Source of the DNA: an uncultured Clostridia bacterium | GTDB taxonomy: Bacteria; Bacillota; Clostridia; UBA1381 | Length of the DNA: 41,796 nt | NCBI GenBank assembly: GCA_934486735.1 | Contig: CAKSQL010000026.1 | Span: 1-41,796, forward strand | Direction: 5' to 3' | In this document: positions 7,623 to 16,636 of the stretch, piece by piece | How positions within the stretch are numbered: position 1 is the stretch's first letter | Layout: each line of letters opens with the position of its first letter | Translations under genes and position numbers: made by a program | Notes under the pieces: generated by a model | What the model saw: the letters and a program-made list of their open reading frames with translations, nothing else | What the model was told of the DNA's origin: nothing | The model's database searches: none

Positions 7623-8249
7623 ATGAATAAATATAATTGTAAAATAAGATTGGAGAAAAATGAAGAATACCGCGAGGTTGAAAATGTTGTGCGCGAGTCG
7701 TTTTGGAATGTGTATCGCCCCGGCTGTCTGGAGCATTATGTGCTGCACATGCTGAGGAACGACCCGTCATTTGTACCCGAACTGGATTTGGTTTTGGAAA
7801 AGGATGGGGAAATCATCGGACAGAATATGTTTATGCGCGCGGTGATAAAAGCCGATTCGGGGGAGAAAATACCTATCATGACAATGGGTCCGATATGTAT
7901 TCTGCCGGAGTATAAAAGACAGGGCTATGGGAAGTTTTTGCTTGACTATTCGTTGGAAAAAGCCGCGGAAACAGGTGCAGGCGCGGTTTGCTTTGAGGGA
8001 AATATAAATTTTTACGGGAAAAGCGGCTTTACCGAGGCGAGCAGGTTTAATATAAGATATCATGGTCTGCCGGAGGGTGCGGACGCGTCGTTTTTCCTTT
8101 GCAAGGAATTGAAGCCGGGATATCTTGACGGAGTCAGCGGCGAATATGCAACACCGCAGGGGTATATGGTGGATGAGAAAGCTGCCGAGGAATTTGACAA
8201 AAGCTTTCCCGAGAAAGAAAAGCTGAAACTGCCGGGACAGCTGTTTTAG
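7623..8249 (+). CDS. GNAT-family N-acetyltransferase
   Basis: A 208-residue cytoplasmic acetyltransferase. The acetyl-CoA site is the GNAT motif A segment MGPICILPEYKRQGYGKFLL (Arg/Gln-x-x-Gly-x-Gly form RQGYGK), preceded by a beta-rich N-half. NFYGKSGF is the typical motif B region. The ATG at 7623 was chosen over an in-frame start at 7515 because ACGGAAAGGAATG lies just upstream and because the extra 36 codons are encoded by the palindromic repeat. The substrate is not predictable. Expression probably comes from the TetR-type promoter at 7207 through the repeats, so an inducible role such as detoxification is possible. Confidence 0.85.
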   Translation: MNKYNCKIRLEKNEEYREVENVVRESFWNVYRPGCLEHYVLHMLRNDPSFVPELDLVLEKDGEIIGQNMFMRAVIKADSGEKIPIMTMGPICILPEYKRQGYGKFLLDYSLEKAAETGAGAVCFEGNINFYGKSGFTEASRFNIRYHGLPEGADASFFLCKELKPGYLDGVSGEYATPQGYMVDEKAAEEFDKSFPEKEKLKLPGQLF

Positions 8250-8289
8250 CCGAAATGCGCCGATTCGGGCGCAGCGGTCGGCTTTCGGC
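8249..8289 (+). terminator. Long hairpin after the acetyltransferase gene
   Basis: GCCGAAA (8249-8255) pairs with TTTCGGC (8283-8289), and TGCGCC pairs with GGCGCA inside. It begins within two bases of the stop codon. No T-tract follows, so its role as terminator or mRNA-stabilising end is unproven. Confidence 0.4.
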
Positions 8290-8387
8290 TTGGACGGCGT
8301 GCGGCGCAGGACAGCCGCCCAATATTGATACAAAGCCTTTTTGTGCGAACGGTTTATTAAATTTTGGTATTTCTTTTTTTAAAATCC

Positions 8388-8416
8388 TTGCATTTTGTGC
8401 GAAAATGTGATATATT
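8388..8416 (+). promoter_or_regulatory. Promoter of the membrane-anchored protein gene
   Basis: TTGCAT (8388-8393), 17-bp spacer, TATATT (8411-8416), 37 bases before the ATG at 8454. GGGGCGATAGAG precedes the start. Confidence 0.6.
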
Positions 8417-8453
8417 ATATATGCATAACGAATAAAAGGGGCGATAGAGCTAT

Positions 8454-9113
8454 ATGAAAAGAAATACCGATAAAAAAAGCACAGCCAAAACTGTTGCTTT
8501 AATAGTTGCGGCGGTTGTTGTCATTGCGGCGGCAGCCGGTGCGTGCGTGTATAAATTTTATGTAAAGCCGCATATACTCAAACCGATTCAGCAAATTCAG
8601 GATATATCGGATAACGGCGATGGGGAAAATTCGTTTTCGTCGACGCTGCTGTTGGACGAAATTGAAGCCGTTTTGCAGGAAGAGGACGTAAGGAATTACA
8701 TAAATCAGACCAATCCCGAGCAGGCGACCGAGCTTATGACGGTGATTGAGGACGCGAAGATTAAAAATAAGCAAAAAAAGGAAGAAGCAGCCAAGGTGAG
8801 CGAGCAGCCGGCAGAGACCGCGCAGCCGGAACAGCCGGAAAAAACTCCCGAGCCGACCGCGGCACCGACTTCAAAAAGCACTTCCAAGCCGAGCAAGTAT
8901 GATAAATACAAGGACCAGGTAGACCCCAAGGATTTAAAGGACGCGCTGTCCATTGCGGGAAAGGTGGACGCCGGATATATTTTGGGACTCACAAGCGGAG
9001 GACTTACCTCGGAGGAGAGAAGCGAGCTTAAAAAGTATCTTATGAGCCGCCTGTCATCATCGGAAATTTCGCGAGGTATTCAGCTGTTCGCAAAATATTC
9101 ATATTTGTTATAA
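8454..9113 (+). CDS. Single-pass membrane protein with Pro/Glu-rich linker, function unknown
   Basis: A 219-residue protein not recognised as a member of a named family. A basic N-terminus (MKRNTDKKSTAK) is followed by one hydrophobic helix at about 12-33 (VALIVAAVVVIAAAAG), so the rest is predicted to be outside the cell. An acidic helical segment (LLLDEIEAVLQEEDVRNYIN) leads to a Lys/Glu helix, a Pro/Glu/Thr/Ser-rich linker at about 112-148, and a C-terminal helical domain of ~70 residues (VDPKDLKDALSIAG, LTSEERSELKKYL). That layout resembles membrane-tethered wall or envelope accessory proteins. It has its own promoter and terminator. Confidence 0.75.
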   Translation: MKRNTDKKSTAKTVALIVAAVVVIAAAAGACVYKFYVKPHILKPIQQIQDISDNGDGENSFSSTLLLDEIEAVLQEEDVRNYINQTNPEQATELMTVIEDAKIKNKQKKEEAAKVSEQPAETAQPEQPEKTPEPTAAPTSKSTSKPSKYDKYKDQVDPKDLKDALSIAGKVDAGYILGLTSGGLTSEERSELKKYLMSRLSSSEISRGIQLFAKYSYLL

Positions 9114-9115
9114 AC

Positions 9116-9159
9116 AAAAAAGCGCTGTTCGAAGGAATTTTACTCCGAACAGCTTTTTT
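9116..9159 (+). terminator. Intrinsic terminator
   Basis: AAAAAAGC-g-CTGTTCG pairs with CGAACAGCTTTTTT. It starts three bases after the preceding stop codon and ends in a T-run. The A-run on the left arm means it could also stop minus-strand transcripts arriving from 9196-11972. Confidence 0.85.
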
Positions 9160-9195
9160 AATTTGCGGAAATTTGCATATGGCGGAAAATCAAAA

Positions 9196-9324
9196 TTATT
9201 TCCTTAATCTGATATCCACAGGCGGATTTTCGGCATTGTTCAACTCGCGGCATACGTTTTCAAGGACAAAGAGCGCGGCAATAAATGTTATTATATCCGA
9301 CAGCGCCATAAAAAAACGATACAC
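9196..9324 (-). CDS. Possible 42-residue membrane microprotein
   Basis: Read from GTG at 9324, or as 37 residues from the ATG at 9309, the minus strand encodes MALSDIITFIAALFVLENV then CRELNNAENPPVDIRLRK. This is a hydrophobic helix followed by a polar Pro-containing tail. Codon choice looks coding-like and an AAAAGAG sequence lies before the GTG, but there is no strong promoter or ribosome site. CGATACAC (9317-9324, plus strand) is complementary to GTGTATCG at 9365-9372, so a hairpin could hide the GTG. It may be a real microprotein, a leader peptide or a relic. No family is recognised. Confidence 0.35.
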   Translation of the reverse strand: MYRFFMALSDIITFIAALFVLENVCRELNNAENPPVDIRLRK

Positions 9325-9548
9325 AAATGCGCTCTTTTTCGTCTCGTATCAGAGTCGCTAACTCGTGTATCGTGTCTGTTTAAATTTAATTTATAGGAAT
9401 ATTATATCATAGGTGCAACGCTGAGATGCGTTGCTGCACACCGATTCAATATTTACATCAACTGCAAATGCATCGGCGTTTGATAACCTATCAGTAAATA
9501 TTATATCAAATAATCAGCTGTCAGTCAAGTGTCATATTACACAAAATT
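9325..9548. other. Gene-free stretch between microprotein and large AraC regulator
   Basis: Nothing coding is evident. A 7-bp hairpin, GCAACGC with GCGTTGC (9414-9433), lies 116 bases downstream of the large regulator and has no T-run. ATTATA at 9401-9406 reads as TATAAT on the minus strand but lacks a -35 at proper distance. No clear terminator for the large regulator was found. Confidence 0.35.
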
Positions 9549-11972
9549 TTATTTCCCTTTGTTGTGCAATGAGGCGATATATTTTTTTGCCGTCATGCCG
9601 GTGTATCGCTTAAATGCCGAATTAAAGGTCACGCTGCTGACATATCCGCATTTTTTCATAACCGTCTCGATTTCCTGTCCTGCCGAGAAAAGCTCCGCTG
9701 CATGCTCCATGCGGATTTTCAGCACGTATTCGACATAGCTCGAGCCGATAATGGCGTGAAATTCGCGGCTTAAGTGTGCTTGCGAAACGCCGAGATGCGC
9801 CGCGATTGTTTGCAGCGAGAGGTCGGGATTTGCATAGTCGCTGTTTATTATTTTAATCACCTGCGCGATTTTGTCGGATTTTTTTGTGTTTGTTTGCAGC
9901 TTTAGCCCATCGTGCTTCAGCCGCGCGGCGATTCCGAGGATGTTTTTCTTCATTTGACCGACGCGCGTGGTATAACTCAACTCGTCGTAAACCTGAGAAT
10001 AGTTTGTGCTGATGATATTTTTAAAGCGCACATCACTTTTCTGAGCGGCGGAAAATATATTCGCGATTATATGTACCGAGTACCGCCGCGCGACATCGGG
10101 CGAAAGATTGTTAAGACCGCTTAAGAGATCTTTTACATTTTTATCTATATCTTCAAGCGGCACTTTGCTCAGATTTTTTATTTTTGAAAGATATGTCTTG
10201 TTCTCGGCAAAGTGCGTTGCGGAGACTGCAAGCGATGGCGAAATGTTGCTTTCAGCTATAAATCGGTATTGACCGGACAGCTTTTTGTTTATGTCCACAT
10301 GCCGCTCAAGCCGCACATCGTTGATGTACTGCCTGTCGAAAATTGTCATGTACTCTATGCTGTTGGGCGCGGACGGAGTTTCGAGTTTTAAGGATAGGTC
10401 CGGGGTTTTCACTTCCGATATCAACATTTCGCCGTCCGCCGAGGTGACGGCAGGGGTCGGAGCGGTATCCGAGCAGGTCATGAAAAGCGAAAAAGAGGTT
10501 ATTGCCCTGTCAATCTGCGAAAGAGTCAGCTCGGTTTCATCGCCGCTGTATAAAACAGTGTCGAAAAAGAGCGAATTTTGCGCCGATGTCAGCTGATGTG
10601 TTATATGGCTGCTGCCGAAAACCGAGTAATCCACATTATAGAATATTGACAAATCGCCGAGCCTGAGTTCGAGAGAGCTGCGCGTGTGCGAGCATTCGAG
10701 AGCCGGAATATCGCCCAAAAGCTGAAAGCGTATGCGAAGGTCGCACATGGAAAAGCTTTGTGCCGTGTCCGTCGCCAGCTCTCGGTTACCGCGGTTGGTG
10801 GACAATGTGACGTGCCCGAGAATGTTGCCTTTGTGCTGGACAGAGTGCAGCGTTGCGGAGCTGAAGTCGTGGCCGTTTAATAGACAGCGGATTCTGAGGC
10901 AGTACGGGGAGGCGTCTGTTCCGAAATAGGCGATGCAGGGTCGGCGCTGATTCCACATATCCTCGCGGTTGAAACTGCCGAGTGAAAAGTCATGGCAGTT
11001 GTAAAAGGACGCAACGGTCGGGAATTTCCAATGCGGATAGGAGAATCCGCGCGACAGCAGAAGTTGTGTAAAGCTTTCGGCATTGCTCGGAGCGTATGTT
11101 GCATATTCGGGAGGAATTCTCATGTGTTTTAAGTTGCTCGTCCCGAAAATGTTTTGAATGTGTGATTTGTACTCATCCGGAAAAAAATCGAAGTCTGTGG
11201 ACGATATAGGTCCTGTCCATTGCAGATTTCTTGTATTGAAATGCGAATAAAAGCATGTCAAAAGAAACTTTTCTATTGTTGCAAGACCCGAAAGGCAGAA
11301 TGTGTTTGTTATATATTCGCGGTAGAAGTTGATTGCCTCAAGGGAAAGGAGCAGAATACGGGGATAGTTGTATTCCATAAAAGCGTCATTGTAGAGTGTG
11401 TAATACAGCAGGGTTTGCAGAGTGGTTACGCCAAAATTGACAAACTCCTTGCGGTTGAATTGTTCCCCGATACATATCGATGAAAGGATTTCCATAATAA
11501 TAAACGACGCGTCTATCTCGCAGCAGTGATGAATAACCGCGAACGCGGAGAGACAGCAGGCGTTTTTCAGCCTTTCGACAAGAGAATCGGGGAGCGAGTC
11601 CTTAAATACCAAATATATTTCCATGAGAATTATACTGATTTCGGATTGATATATGTAGTCGGGAGCGATATATTCATCAACGGTGTCAAAAAGACCATAG
11701 AGCCAGATTCCGAAATATTCGTTTTGTATATCGGTTATCTGCGCGTCGAGAACGTTGCTTAAAATCCTGCATACGCGGTCGATGTATTCGTCATTTTTTT
11801 CGTTCAAAAGCCACAGCGCGTAGTTGGCGCAGAATGTTATTGAATATTCCGCCTTGAGCTTTGTGCGGTAAAATGGCACAGGCATGCGCGCGACGTTGCA
11901 TGCGCCGGCGTTTTCGTCATAGACGGCGTTTTCAAACGGCGTATCCCAGCCGAAATATGTGTAAAAAATCAT
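9549..11972 (-). CDS. AraC-type regulator fused to a polysaccharide-lyase-like body
   Basis: An 807-residue protein with no signal peptide. The last ~105 residues are a standard AraC double HTH (LSLQTIAAHLGVSQAHLSRE, ETVMKKCGYVSSVTFNSAF, KRYTGMTAKKY). The long N-terminal part is not an ordinary AraC sensor. Residues about 45-240 read as an alpha/alpha-toroid, with FGIW (87-90) and EYNYP (200-204) at the places where a family of lyase-like proteins has FGIW and EYNSP. Residues about 320-560 look like the beta-sandwich of heparinase II/III-type proteins (NGHDFSSATLHSVQHKGNIL). It may bind, and perhaps no longer cleave, a glycan and turn on the divergent secreted operon at 12364. AraC domain: certain. 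Toroid/lyase likeness: from memory, moderate. Confidence 0.8.
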   Translation of the reverse strand: MIFYTYFGWDTPFENAVYDENAGACNVARMPVPFYRTKLKAEYSITFCANYALWLLNEKNDEYIDRVCRILSNVLDAQITDIQNEYFGIWLYGLFDTVDEYIAPDYIYQSEISIILMEIYLVFKDSLPDSLVERLKNACCLSAFAVIHHCCEIDASFIIMEILSSICIGEQFNRKEFVNFGVTTLQTLLYYTLYNDAFMEYNYPRILLLSLEAINFYREYITNTFCLSGLATIEKFLLTCFYSHFNTRNLQWTGPISSTDFDFFPDEYKSHIQNIFGTSNLKHMRIPPEYATYAPSNAESFTQLLLSRGFSYPHWKFPTVASFYNCHDFSLGSFNREDMWNQRRPCIAYFGTDASPYCLRIRCLLNGHDFSSATLHSVQHKGNILGHVTLSTNRGNRELATDTAQSFSMCDLRIRFQLLGDIPALECSHTRSSLELRLGDLSIFYNVDYSVFGSSHITHQLTSAQNSLFFDTVLYSGDETELTLSQIDRAITSFSLFMTCSDTAPTPAVTSADGEMLISEVKTPDLSLKLETPSAPNSIEYMTIFDRQYINDVRLERHVDINKKLSGQYRFIAESNISPSLAVSATHFAENKTYLSKIKNLSKVPLEDIDKNVKDLLSGLNNLSPDVARRYSVHIIANIFSAAQKSDVRFKNIISTNYSQVYDELSYTTRVGQMKKNILGIAARLKHDGLKLQTNTKKSDKIAQVIKIINSDYANPDLSLQTIAAHLGVSQAHLSREFHAIIGSSYVEYVLKIRMEHAAELFSAGQEIETVMKKCGYVSSVTFNSAFKRYTGMTAKKYIASLHNKGK

Positions 11973-12007
11973 GGCTGACCTCTTTTAAAAAATAGTTTTA
12001 TAATATC

Positions 12008-12036
12008 ATTTTATAATATTTCGATAAAAAAGTCAA
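12008..12036 (-). promoter_or_regulatory. Promoter of the large AraC-type regulator
   Basis: On the minus strand, TTGACT (12036-12031), 17-bp spacer, TAAAAT (12013-12008), 36 bases before the start codon. The A/T-rich stretch 11973-12363 is shared with the divergent SLH gene promoter and holds no other gene. Confidence 0.65.
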
Positions 12037-12142
12037 TACAAAAATATCAAAAACAAATAAAATATTTGAAAATGACATATAGAAAGAGCAAAACATTACT
12101 AAAAAAGGAGTGAATTTTTGTTTTGAAAAAATGCAATACATC

Positions 12143-12223
12143 AAAAAAAGATAAAAAATCGAGAAAAATCAAAAAATCAGTAAAATTCCTATACTTGACT
12201 TTGGTCTATCGGCGTTGTATAAT
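12143..12223 (+). promoter_or_regulatory. Operon promoter with phased A-tracts upstream
   Basis: TTGACT (12195-12200), 17-bp spacer, TATAAT (12218-12223). Directly upstream are A-tracts at 12143-12149, 12153-12158, 12164-12168, 12171-12176 and 12182-12185, mostly about ten bases apart. Such phasing bends DNA and can act as an UP element. The leader to the ATG at 12364 is about 135 bases with an AAAGGAG ribosome site. This is the only strong promoter seen for the six genes that follow. Confidence 0.75.
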
Positions 12224-12363
12224 TAGTATATAAAGAACAAGTATTTTTCTTTTCTTTGTACAAACTGACTACAAAATAAAGAAAAGAGACAAATTAGAGA
12301 AAAAAACAGTAATTTATTGTTTTTTGGCTGAATAACCCGTGTTGAAAGAAAGGAGAAATCAGA

Positions 12364-14064
12364 ATGAAAAGGAAAGGCAGAATCTGTTTGCCGATGTTGT
12401 GTTCACTTGCGCTTACGGCGACAGCATCGGCAGCAGCGCTGAACATCGAGAGGGTGGAGGTCAAGGGTGCAGGCGTTACGGTGAGCGGCGTGTCCGAAAA
12501 AAAGGACTCGGAGCTTACAATGCTTGTGCTAAAAAAAGGCGGAAGCGCTGCAAACGAGGGCGATATTCTGACGGTCGGACAGAAAAAAACGGACGGGGAC
12601 GGAAAGTTTTCAATATATTTTGAAGTCCCGGCGCAATATAACGGCGCATCATCCGAGGGAGAATATGAGATTATCCTGAATCTGAGCAAAGCTAACGAAG
12701 AAAAGGCAAGTGCGGAGCTTATGTACATAAGCGAACAAACAAGGGGCGAGCTTTTGGAACTGATAAAAACGGGAACGGCTGCCGAAATTGCTGCAGGTAT
12801 AAGCCAAAACGACCTGTACCAAAAGGGATTTGGGTCAGAGGGCGCGGACATTGAAAAATTCCTGCTCCTGTCGGACAAGATGAAGGAATCGCTTTTTGCC
12901 GAACTGCTTGAGGGCAGGGATAAGGACGCGCTCACCCTGGACGGCATGATGACGGAGTTTAATCTGCTTGCGGCGTTCTATGAGTTTAACTCGGGTGAGA
13001 GCATAGCCGAGAACTTAAAAATATTAAATCCGGAATTCGCCGAAAAGAAATATAACGACCTGTCGGAGAGTGAGCATGAATTTTTGGCAGAGGCAGTGAA
13101 AAAGGTTCTGCCCTGCACAAGTTATAAGGAGTTTTTAACAAAGTATCCGACCTGTGCGATACTTTCGAAGCTTAATACCGCAAGATATTCCGATATAGAT
13201 TCGCTGATGTCGGACTACAGCACCGAACTTGGACTCGGTGCAAATGCATCGTATACCAAGTATAGCAAGATGAATGAAAAAAACAAGCAGACAGTCTGCG
13301 AGGAAATTGTAAAAAACCTTGATAAGAGCAAGGCGTATACTGTGGATGACTATCAGGCGGCACTCAAAACCGCGGTTGACGGAATCGGCAGTTCGTCGGG
13401 CGGCAGCGGCGGCGGTGGCGGCAGCAGCTCGGGCAGTTCATCTGGCAAAAATTCATCGGCATCGAAAAATACTTATGTGACAGCGCCTGTTTCGAACGGG
13501 GTTACGGCTGTTGAAGCAGACGTTAAGGAATTGCAGGATAAGTTCGACGACCTTGACGGCGCGGAGTGGGCAAAAGAGGCTATATCCGAGCTTGCCAAAA
13601 AGGGAATCGTTTCGGGACGCGGCGAGAAAAAATTCGATCCGAACGGAATTGTAACGCGTGAGGAATTTGTAAAAATGATTGTTGACGCGGCGGGCGTGCA
13701 TGAAAAAGACGCGGTGTGCAGCTTTGAGGATGTCGTATCGGGCAGCTGGTACGAAAGCTATGTTGCGTCGGCAGTCAAGAATGGGCTTGTGTCGGGCAGA
13801 GATGAGACAAGCTTCGGAGTGGGCGAACCTATCACAAGACAGGATGTCTGCGTAATCGCGGCAAAGCTTTTGAAAAATGCCGAAAATGAGGACAGCTCAT
13901 TCACCGACTGGGACGAGGTTGCGGACTACGCAAAGGAAAGCGTCGCACGCCTTGCCGGAGCGAAAATCATATCCGGAATGGGCGACGGCAGTTTCGGACC
14001 GGGAAGAACCTGCACACGCGCGCAGACGGCAAAAATCATCTACGGAATTTTGAAGGGAGAATAA
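12364..14064 (+). CDS. Secreted SLH-domain surface protein, first gene of operon
   Basis: A 566-residue exported protein. Signal peptide about 1-23 (KRKGR then LCSLALTATASA). Residues 24-125 look like a beta-sandwich (LNIERVEVKGAGVTVSG, GKFSIYFEVP, YEIILNLS), followed by a helical region to about 335. A Gly/Ser linker at 340-366 separates this from three SLH domains: about 394-445 (GIVSGRGEKKFDPNGIVTRE), 449-505 (NGLVSGRDETSFGVGEPITR) and 508-566 (KIISGMGDGSFGPGRTCTRA). The SLH domains bind secondary wall polymer, so the N-terminal part is displayed outside. Its place at the head of the operon suggests it anchors or organises the secreted glycosidases encoded downstream. Start preceded by AAAGGAG. 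Confidence 0.9.
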   Translation: MKRKGRICLPMLCSLALTATASAAALNIERVEVKGAGVTVSGVSEKKDSELTMLVLKKGGSAANEGDILTVGQKKTDGDGKFSIYFEVPAQYNGASSEGEYEIILNLSKANEEKASAELMYISEQTRGELLELIKTGTAAEIAAGISQNDLYQKGFGSEGADIEKFLLLSDKMKESLFAELLEGRDKDALTLDGMMTEFNLLAAFYEFNSGESIAENLKILNPEFAEKKYNDLSESEHEFLAEAVKKVLPCTSYKEFLTKYPTCAILSKLNTARYSDIDSLMSDYSTELGLGANASYTKYSKMNEKNKQTVCEEIVKNLDKSKAYTVDDYQAALKTAVDGIGSSSGGSGGGGGSSSGSSSGKNSSASKNTYVTAPVSNGVTAVEADVKELQDKFDDLDGAEWAKEAISELAKKGIVSGRGEKKFDPNGIVTREEFVKMIVDAAGVHEKDAVCSFEDVVSGSWYESYVASAVKNGLVSGRDETSFGVGEPITRQDVCVIAAKLLKNAENEDSSFTDWDEVADYAKESVARLAGAKIISGMGDGSFGPGRTCTRAQTAKIIYGILKGE

Positions 14065-14068
14065 ACTG

Positions 14069-16603
14069 ATGAAAAAAATTATATCGCTTATTCTGTCGCT
14101 GACCTTTGTGCTGTCGGCAGTGCCTGCATTTGCAGCCGAGACCGAGCCGGAAAATAATAAAAAGGTGTCGGAGCTTTCGGCACTGGGAATCCTGAATGAT
14201 ATGAGCAGCGTGGATTTCGACTCGGAGCGCACAATTGTGAAAAAGGTGTTCTACAGCGCAATCTACAATATTATGACCGACGATGCCGAATCGGACAGCG
14301 CACTTGTTTCGTTCCTCGGCAGATACAATATCAAAATCGACGAAGCCGAGCTGCGCGACAATATCACACGAGGCGAGGCGCTCAAGGCGGTTGTGTGCAT
14401 GCTCGGTTATACATACTCCGCACTGACTTCAGATGAACTCTTGAGCGCAGCGGACAACTTAGGTCTCCGCAAATATGTGTCAGGAAGCATTGACGGGGAT
14501 ATCACCCTCGGCGAAAGCGTGAATCTTTTGTACGCTGCAATATCCGAGGATATGCTTGCGATATCGGTCGGCACAAAGAACGGAAAATTCAGCTTTGAAC
14601 GTCTGAAGGATGTGACTCCGCTCAACCACTACAGAGATATATATGTTGTAAAGGGTTATGTGAACAAAAACGGGCATGCGTCGATTGTGGACAACACTCC
14701 CGCGATAAAGGGACATGTGTATATTGACGATGAGGATTTCTCAGCAGGTGTTACAAACGCCGGAGATTATATCGGAATGCCGGTCACGTCTTATGTTCAG
14801 TACGATGACAATGATGACGGAACGATTTTGTATATTGCGCCGAACGACAGATTTGTCACCGTAACAAGCCTTGACGCGGACGAGATAATTTCGGTTTCGG
14901 ACGATGTGAAAAGCTTTGAATACGAGCTGGGCGATAAGGCAAAAACTGTCAAGCTGAGCAGCGTTGTCAAGGTTATATATAATGGAAAGAACTGCACCGA
15001 CTACACAAAGGACGACCTTATGCCGGACATAGGCAGCGTGGAGCTTATCGACTCGGACAATGACAAAACGATTGATGTTGTCAACATAAAGTCGTACAAG
15101 ACAATACTTGTAAATTACATTTCGCAATACAGCGAGGAGATAATCAGCAAGTATAATGACCCGTCTGTGCTTGATATCGACAGCGAGGAAAACGAAATAA
15201 CAATTGAAAAGGACGGAAAAGAGATATCGATATCGGATATAAAGCCGAATAATATCGTACTGGCTGCAAAGAGCAGAAGCGGCAGCGATGAGATTATAAA
15301 GCTTCTGGTGAGCGATAAGGAGGTGAGCGCAAGGCTTTCCGGAGCGGATTATGCCGAGCGCGAGCTTTATGCGGACGGCGGGACATATAATTTGTCCGAG
15401 GCTTATTATAAGGCAATAAAGGATGAGACAATAACATTTGTGAGTGAGCTTAATATAGGAAAGAACTACTCGCTTTACCTCGACGCATTCGGAAATGTTG
15501 CATATGCGGTTCTGACCGACGGCAAAAATTATATGTACGCAACAAGACTTTGGTATGACGACGCCGAGGACCGCTACGGAGTAAAGGTGTTCACCACCGA
15601 GGGCGAATGGAAAAATTACGAGCTTGCGGATAAAACAAAGCTCAACGGAAAGGTGCCCGAGACCGATTCCGAGCGCGGAAACAGCGCACTTTACGCAATA
15701 TTGGCAAAGACCGATTTGAACGAGAACGGCGCAACGCAGTTCACGCCGCAGCTGATTCGTGCGGAGTTTAACTCGGACGGCAAAATCAAGGAGATAGAGA
15801 CCGCCGAGGAAAGCAAGACCGAAAACGAAAACAAATTTATAAGATATGACATGTCAAGAACCAGAATATACACAAACGAGGGTATGACCTTCGGCGGAGA
15901 CGTTTGGGGAACAAAGGATACAAAGGTGTTCATACTCCCGACCGACAGAAGTGACGAGGATAATTATCGTCTTACGGGAATGTCGTGGTTTAAGCTGGAC
16001 AGCTGGTATCAGGTTTCGGCATATGACATAGATAAGTTCTATCAGGCAAAGGCGATAACCTATGAGTCGGACAGCAAGTCGGTTGAAAAGGACAGATACT
16101 TTATAAAGTCGATATCCACTACCCTTGTGGACGGAGAGGAAAGAGACGAGTACAAGTGTCTTTATAACGGAAGCGAAATTACGCTTGTGAACAAATCGGG
16201 ATATACATTGCCGGAGTTAAAGGTCGGCGATGTGATGAGAATAGCCCAAAATGCAAGCGGCGAGATAACCTATGCCGAGCGTTACACGGAGCTTAAAAAG
16301 GATATCGAAAAGACCTATCCGTCAACAAGCGACCCGACCAAGATGCACTCAGGCAATGCTCTTGCGGCAGGTGTTGTAAAGGATGTAGGCATTGACGAGG
16401 GAATGTTCACAGCCGACTGCGGACTCGAAACGCCGGCAAGATTCAAGTTCCTTTCAAACACACGCTGCTATCTCTATGACGGCAGCGAAAAGGAAAAGGT
16501 TAAGGTAATCACTCCTTCGGACATAGCTCCGGGGGACAGCGTGTACGTGTACATCTCATGGACAAAGGCAAATGATGTCTATGTTATGAGAAATGTGAAA
16601 TAG
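14069..16603 (+). CDS. Secreted protein with degenerate SLH-like N-terminus
   Basis: An 844-residue exported protein with signal peptide about 1-22 (KKIISLILSLTFVLSAVPAFA). The first 150 residues after it resemble weak SLH domains (VSELSALGILNDMSS, NITRGEALKAVVCMLGYTYS, DITLGESVNLLYAAI) but lack the usual G-x-x-F-x-P core. The remainder is beta-rich and Asp/Glu/Lys-rich with many short repeats of strand-turn type (VTSLDADEIISVSDD, VKVITPSDIAPGDSVYVYIS). It begins four bases after the preceding stop, with the ribosome site inside the end of that gene, so the two are translationally coupled and may form a surface complex. No enzymatic motif is seen. Confidence 0.75.
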   Translation: MKKIISLILSLTFVLSAVPAFAAETEPENNKKVSELSALGILNDMSSVDFDSERTIVKKVFYSAIYNIMTDDAESDSALVSFLGRYNIKIDEAELRDNITRGEALKAVVCMLGYTYSALTSDELLSAADNLGLRKYVSGSIDGDITLGESVNLLYAAISEDMLAISVGTKNGKFSFERLKDVTPLNHYRDIYVVKGYVNKNGHASIVDNTPAIKGHVYIDDEDFSAGVTNAGDYIGMPVTSYVQYDDNDDGTILYIAPNDRFVTVTSLDADEIISVSDDVKSFEYELGDKAKTVKLSSVVKVIYNGKNCTDYTKDDLMPDIGSVELIDSDNDKTIDVVNIKSYKTILVNYISQYSEEIISKYNDPSVLDIDSEENEITIEKDGKEISISDIKPNNIVLAAKSRSGSDEIIKLLVSDKEVSARLSGADYAERELYADGGTYNLSEAYYKAIKDETITFVSELNIGKNYSLYLDAFGNVAYAVLTDGKNYMYATRLWYDDAEDRYGVKVFTTEGEWKNYELADKTKLNGKVPETDSERGNSALYAILAKTDLNENGATQFTPQLIRAEFNSDGKIKEIETAEESKTENENKFIRYDMSRTRIYTNEGMTFGGDVWGTKDTKVFILPTDRSDEDNYRLTGMSWFKLDSWYQVSAYDIDKFYQAKAITYESDSKSVEKDRYFIKSISTTLVDGEERDEYKCLYNGSEITLVNKSGYTLPELKVGDVMRIAQNASGEITYAERYTELKKDIEKTYPSTSDPTKMHSGNALAAGVVKDVGIDEGMFTADCGLETPARFKFLSNTRCYLYDGSEKEKVKVITPSDIAPGDSVYVYISWTKANDVYVMRNVK

Positions 16604-16636
16604 TGCCTTACGGTGCGGAAAGGAATGGTCAGAATT

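Noticed and set aside
12112..12165. GGAG followed by GTG and a 14-codon frame in the SLH operon upstream region
   Set aside because: It lies upstream of the predicted promoter, and the GTG overlaps the putative ribosome site.
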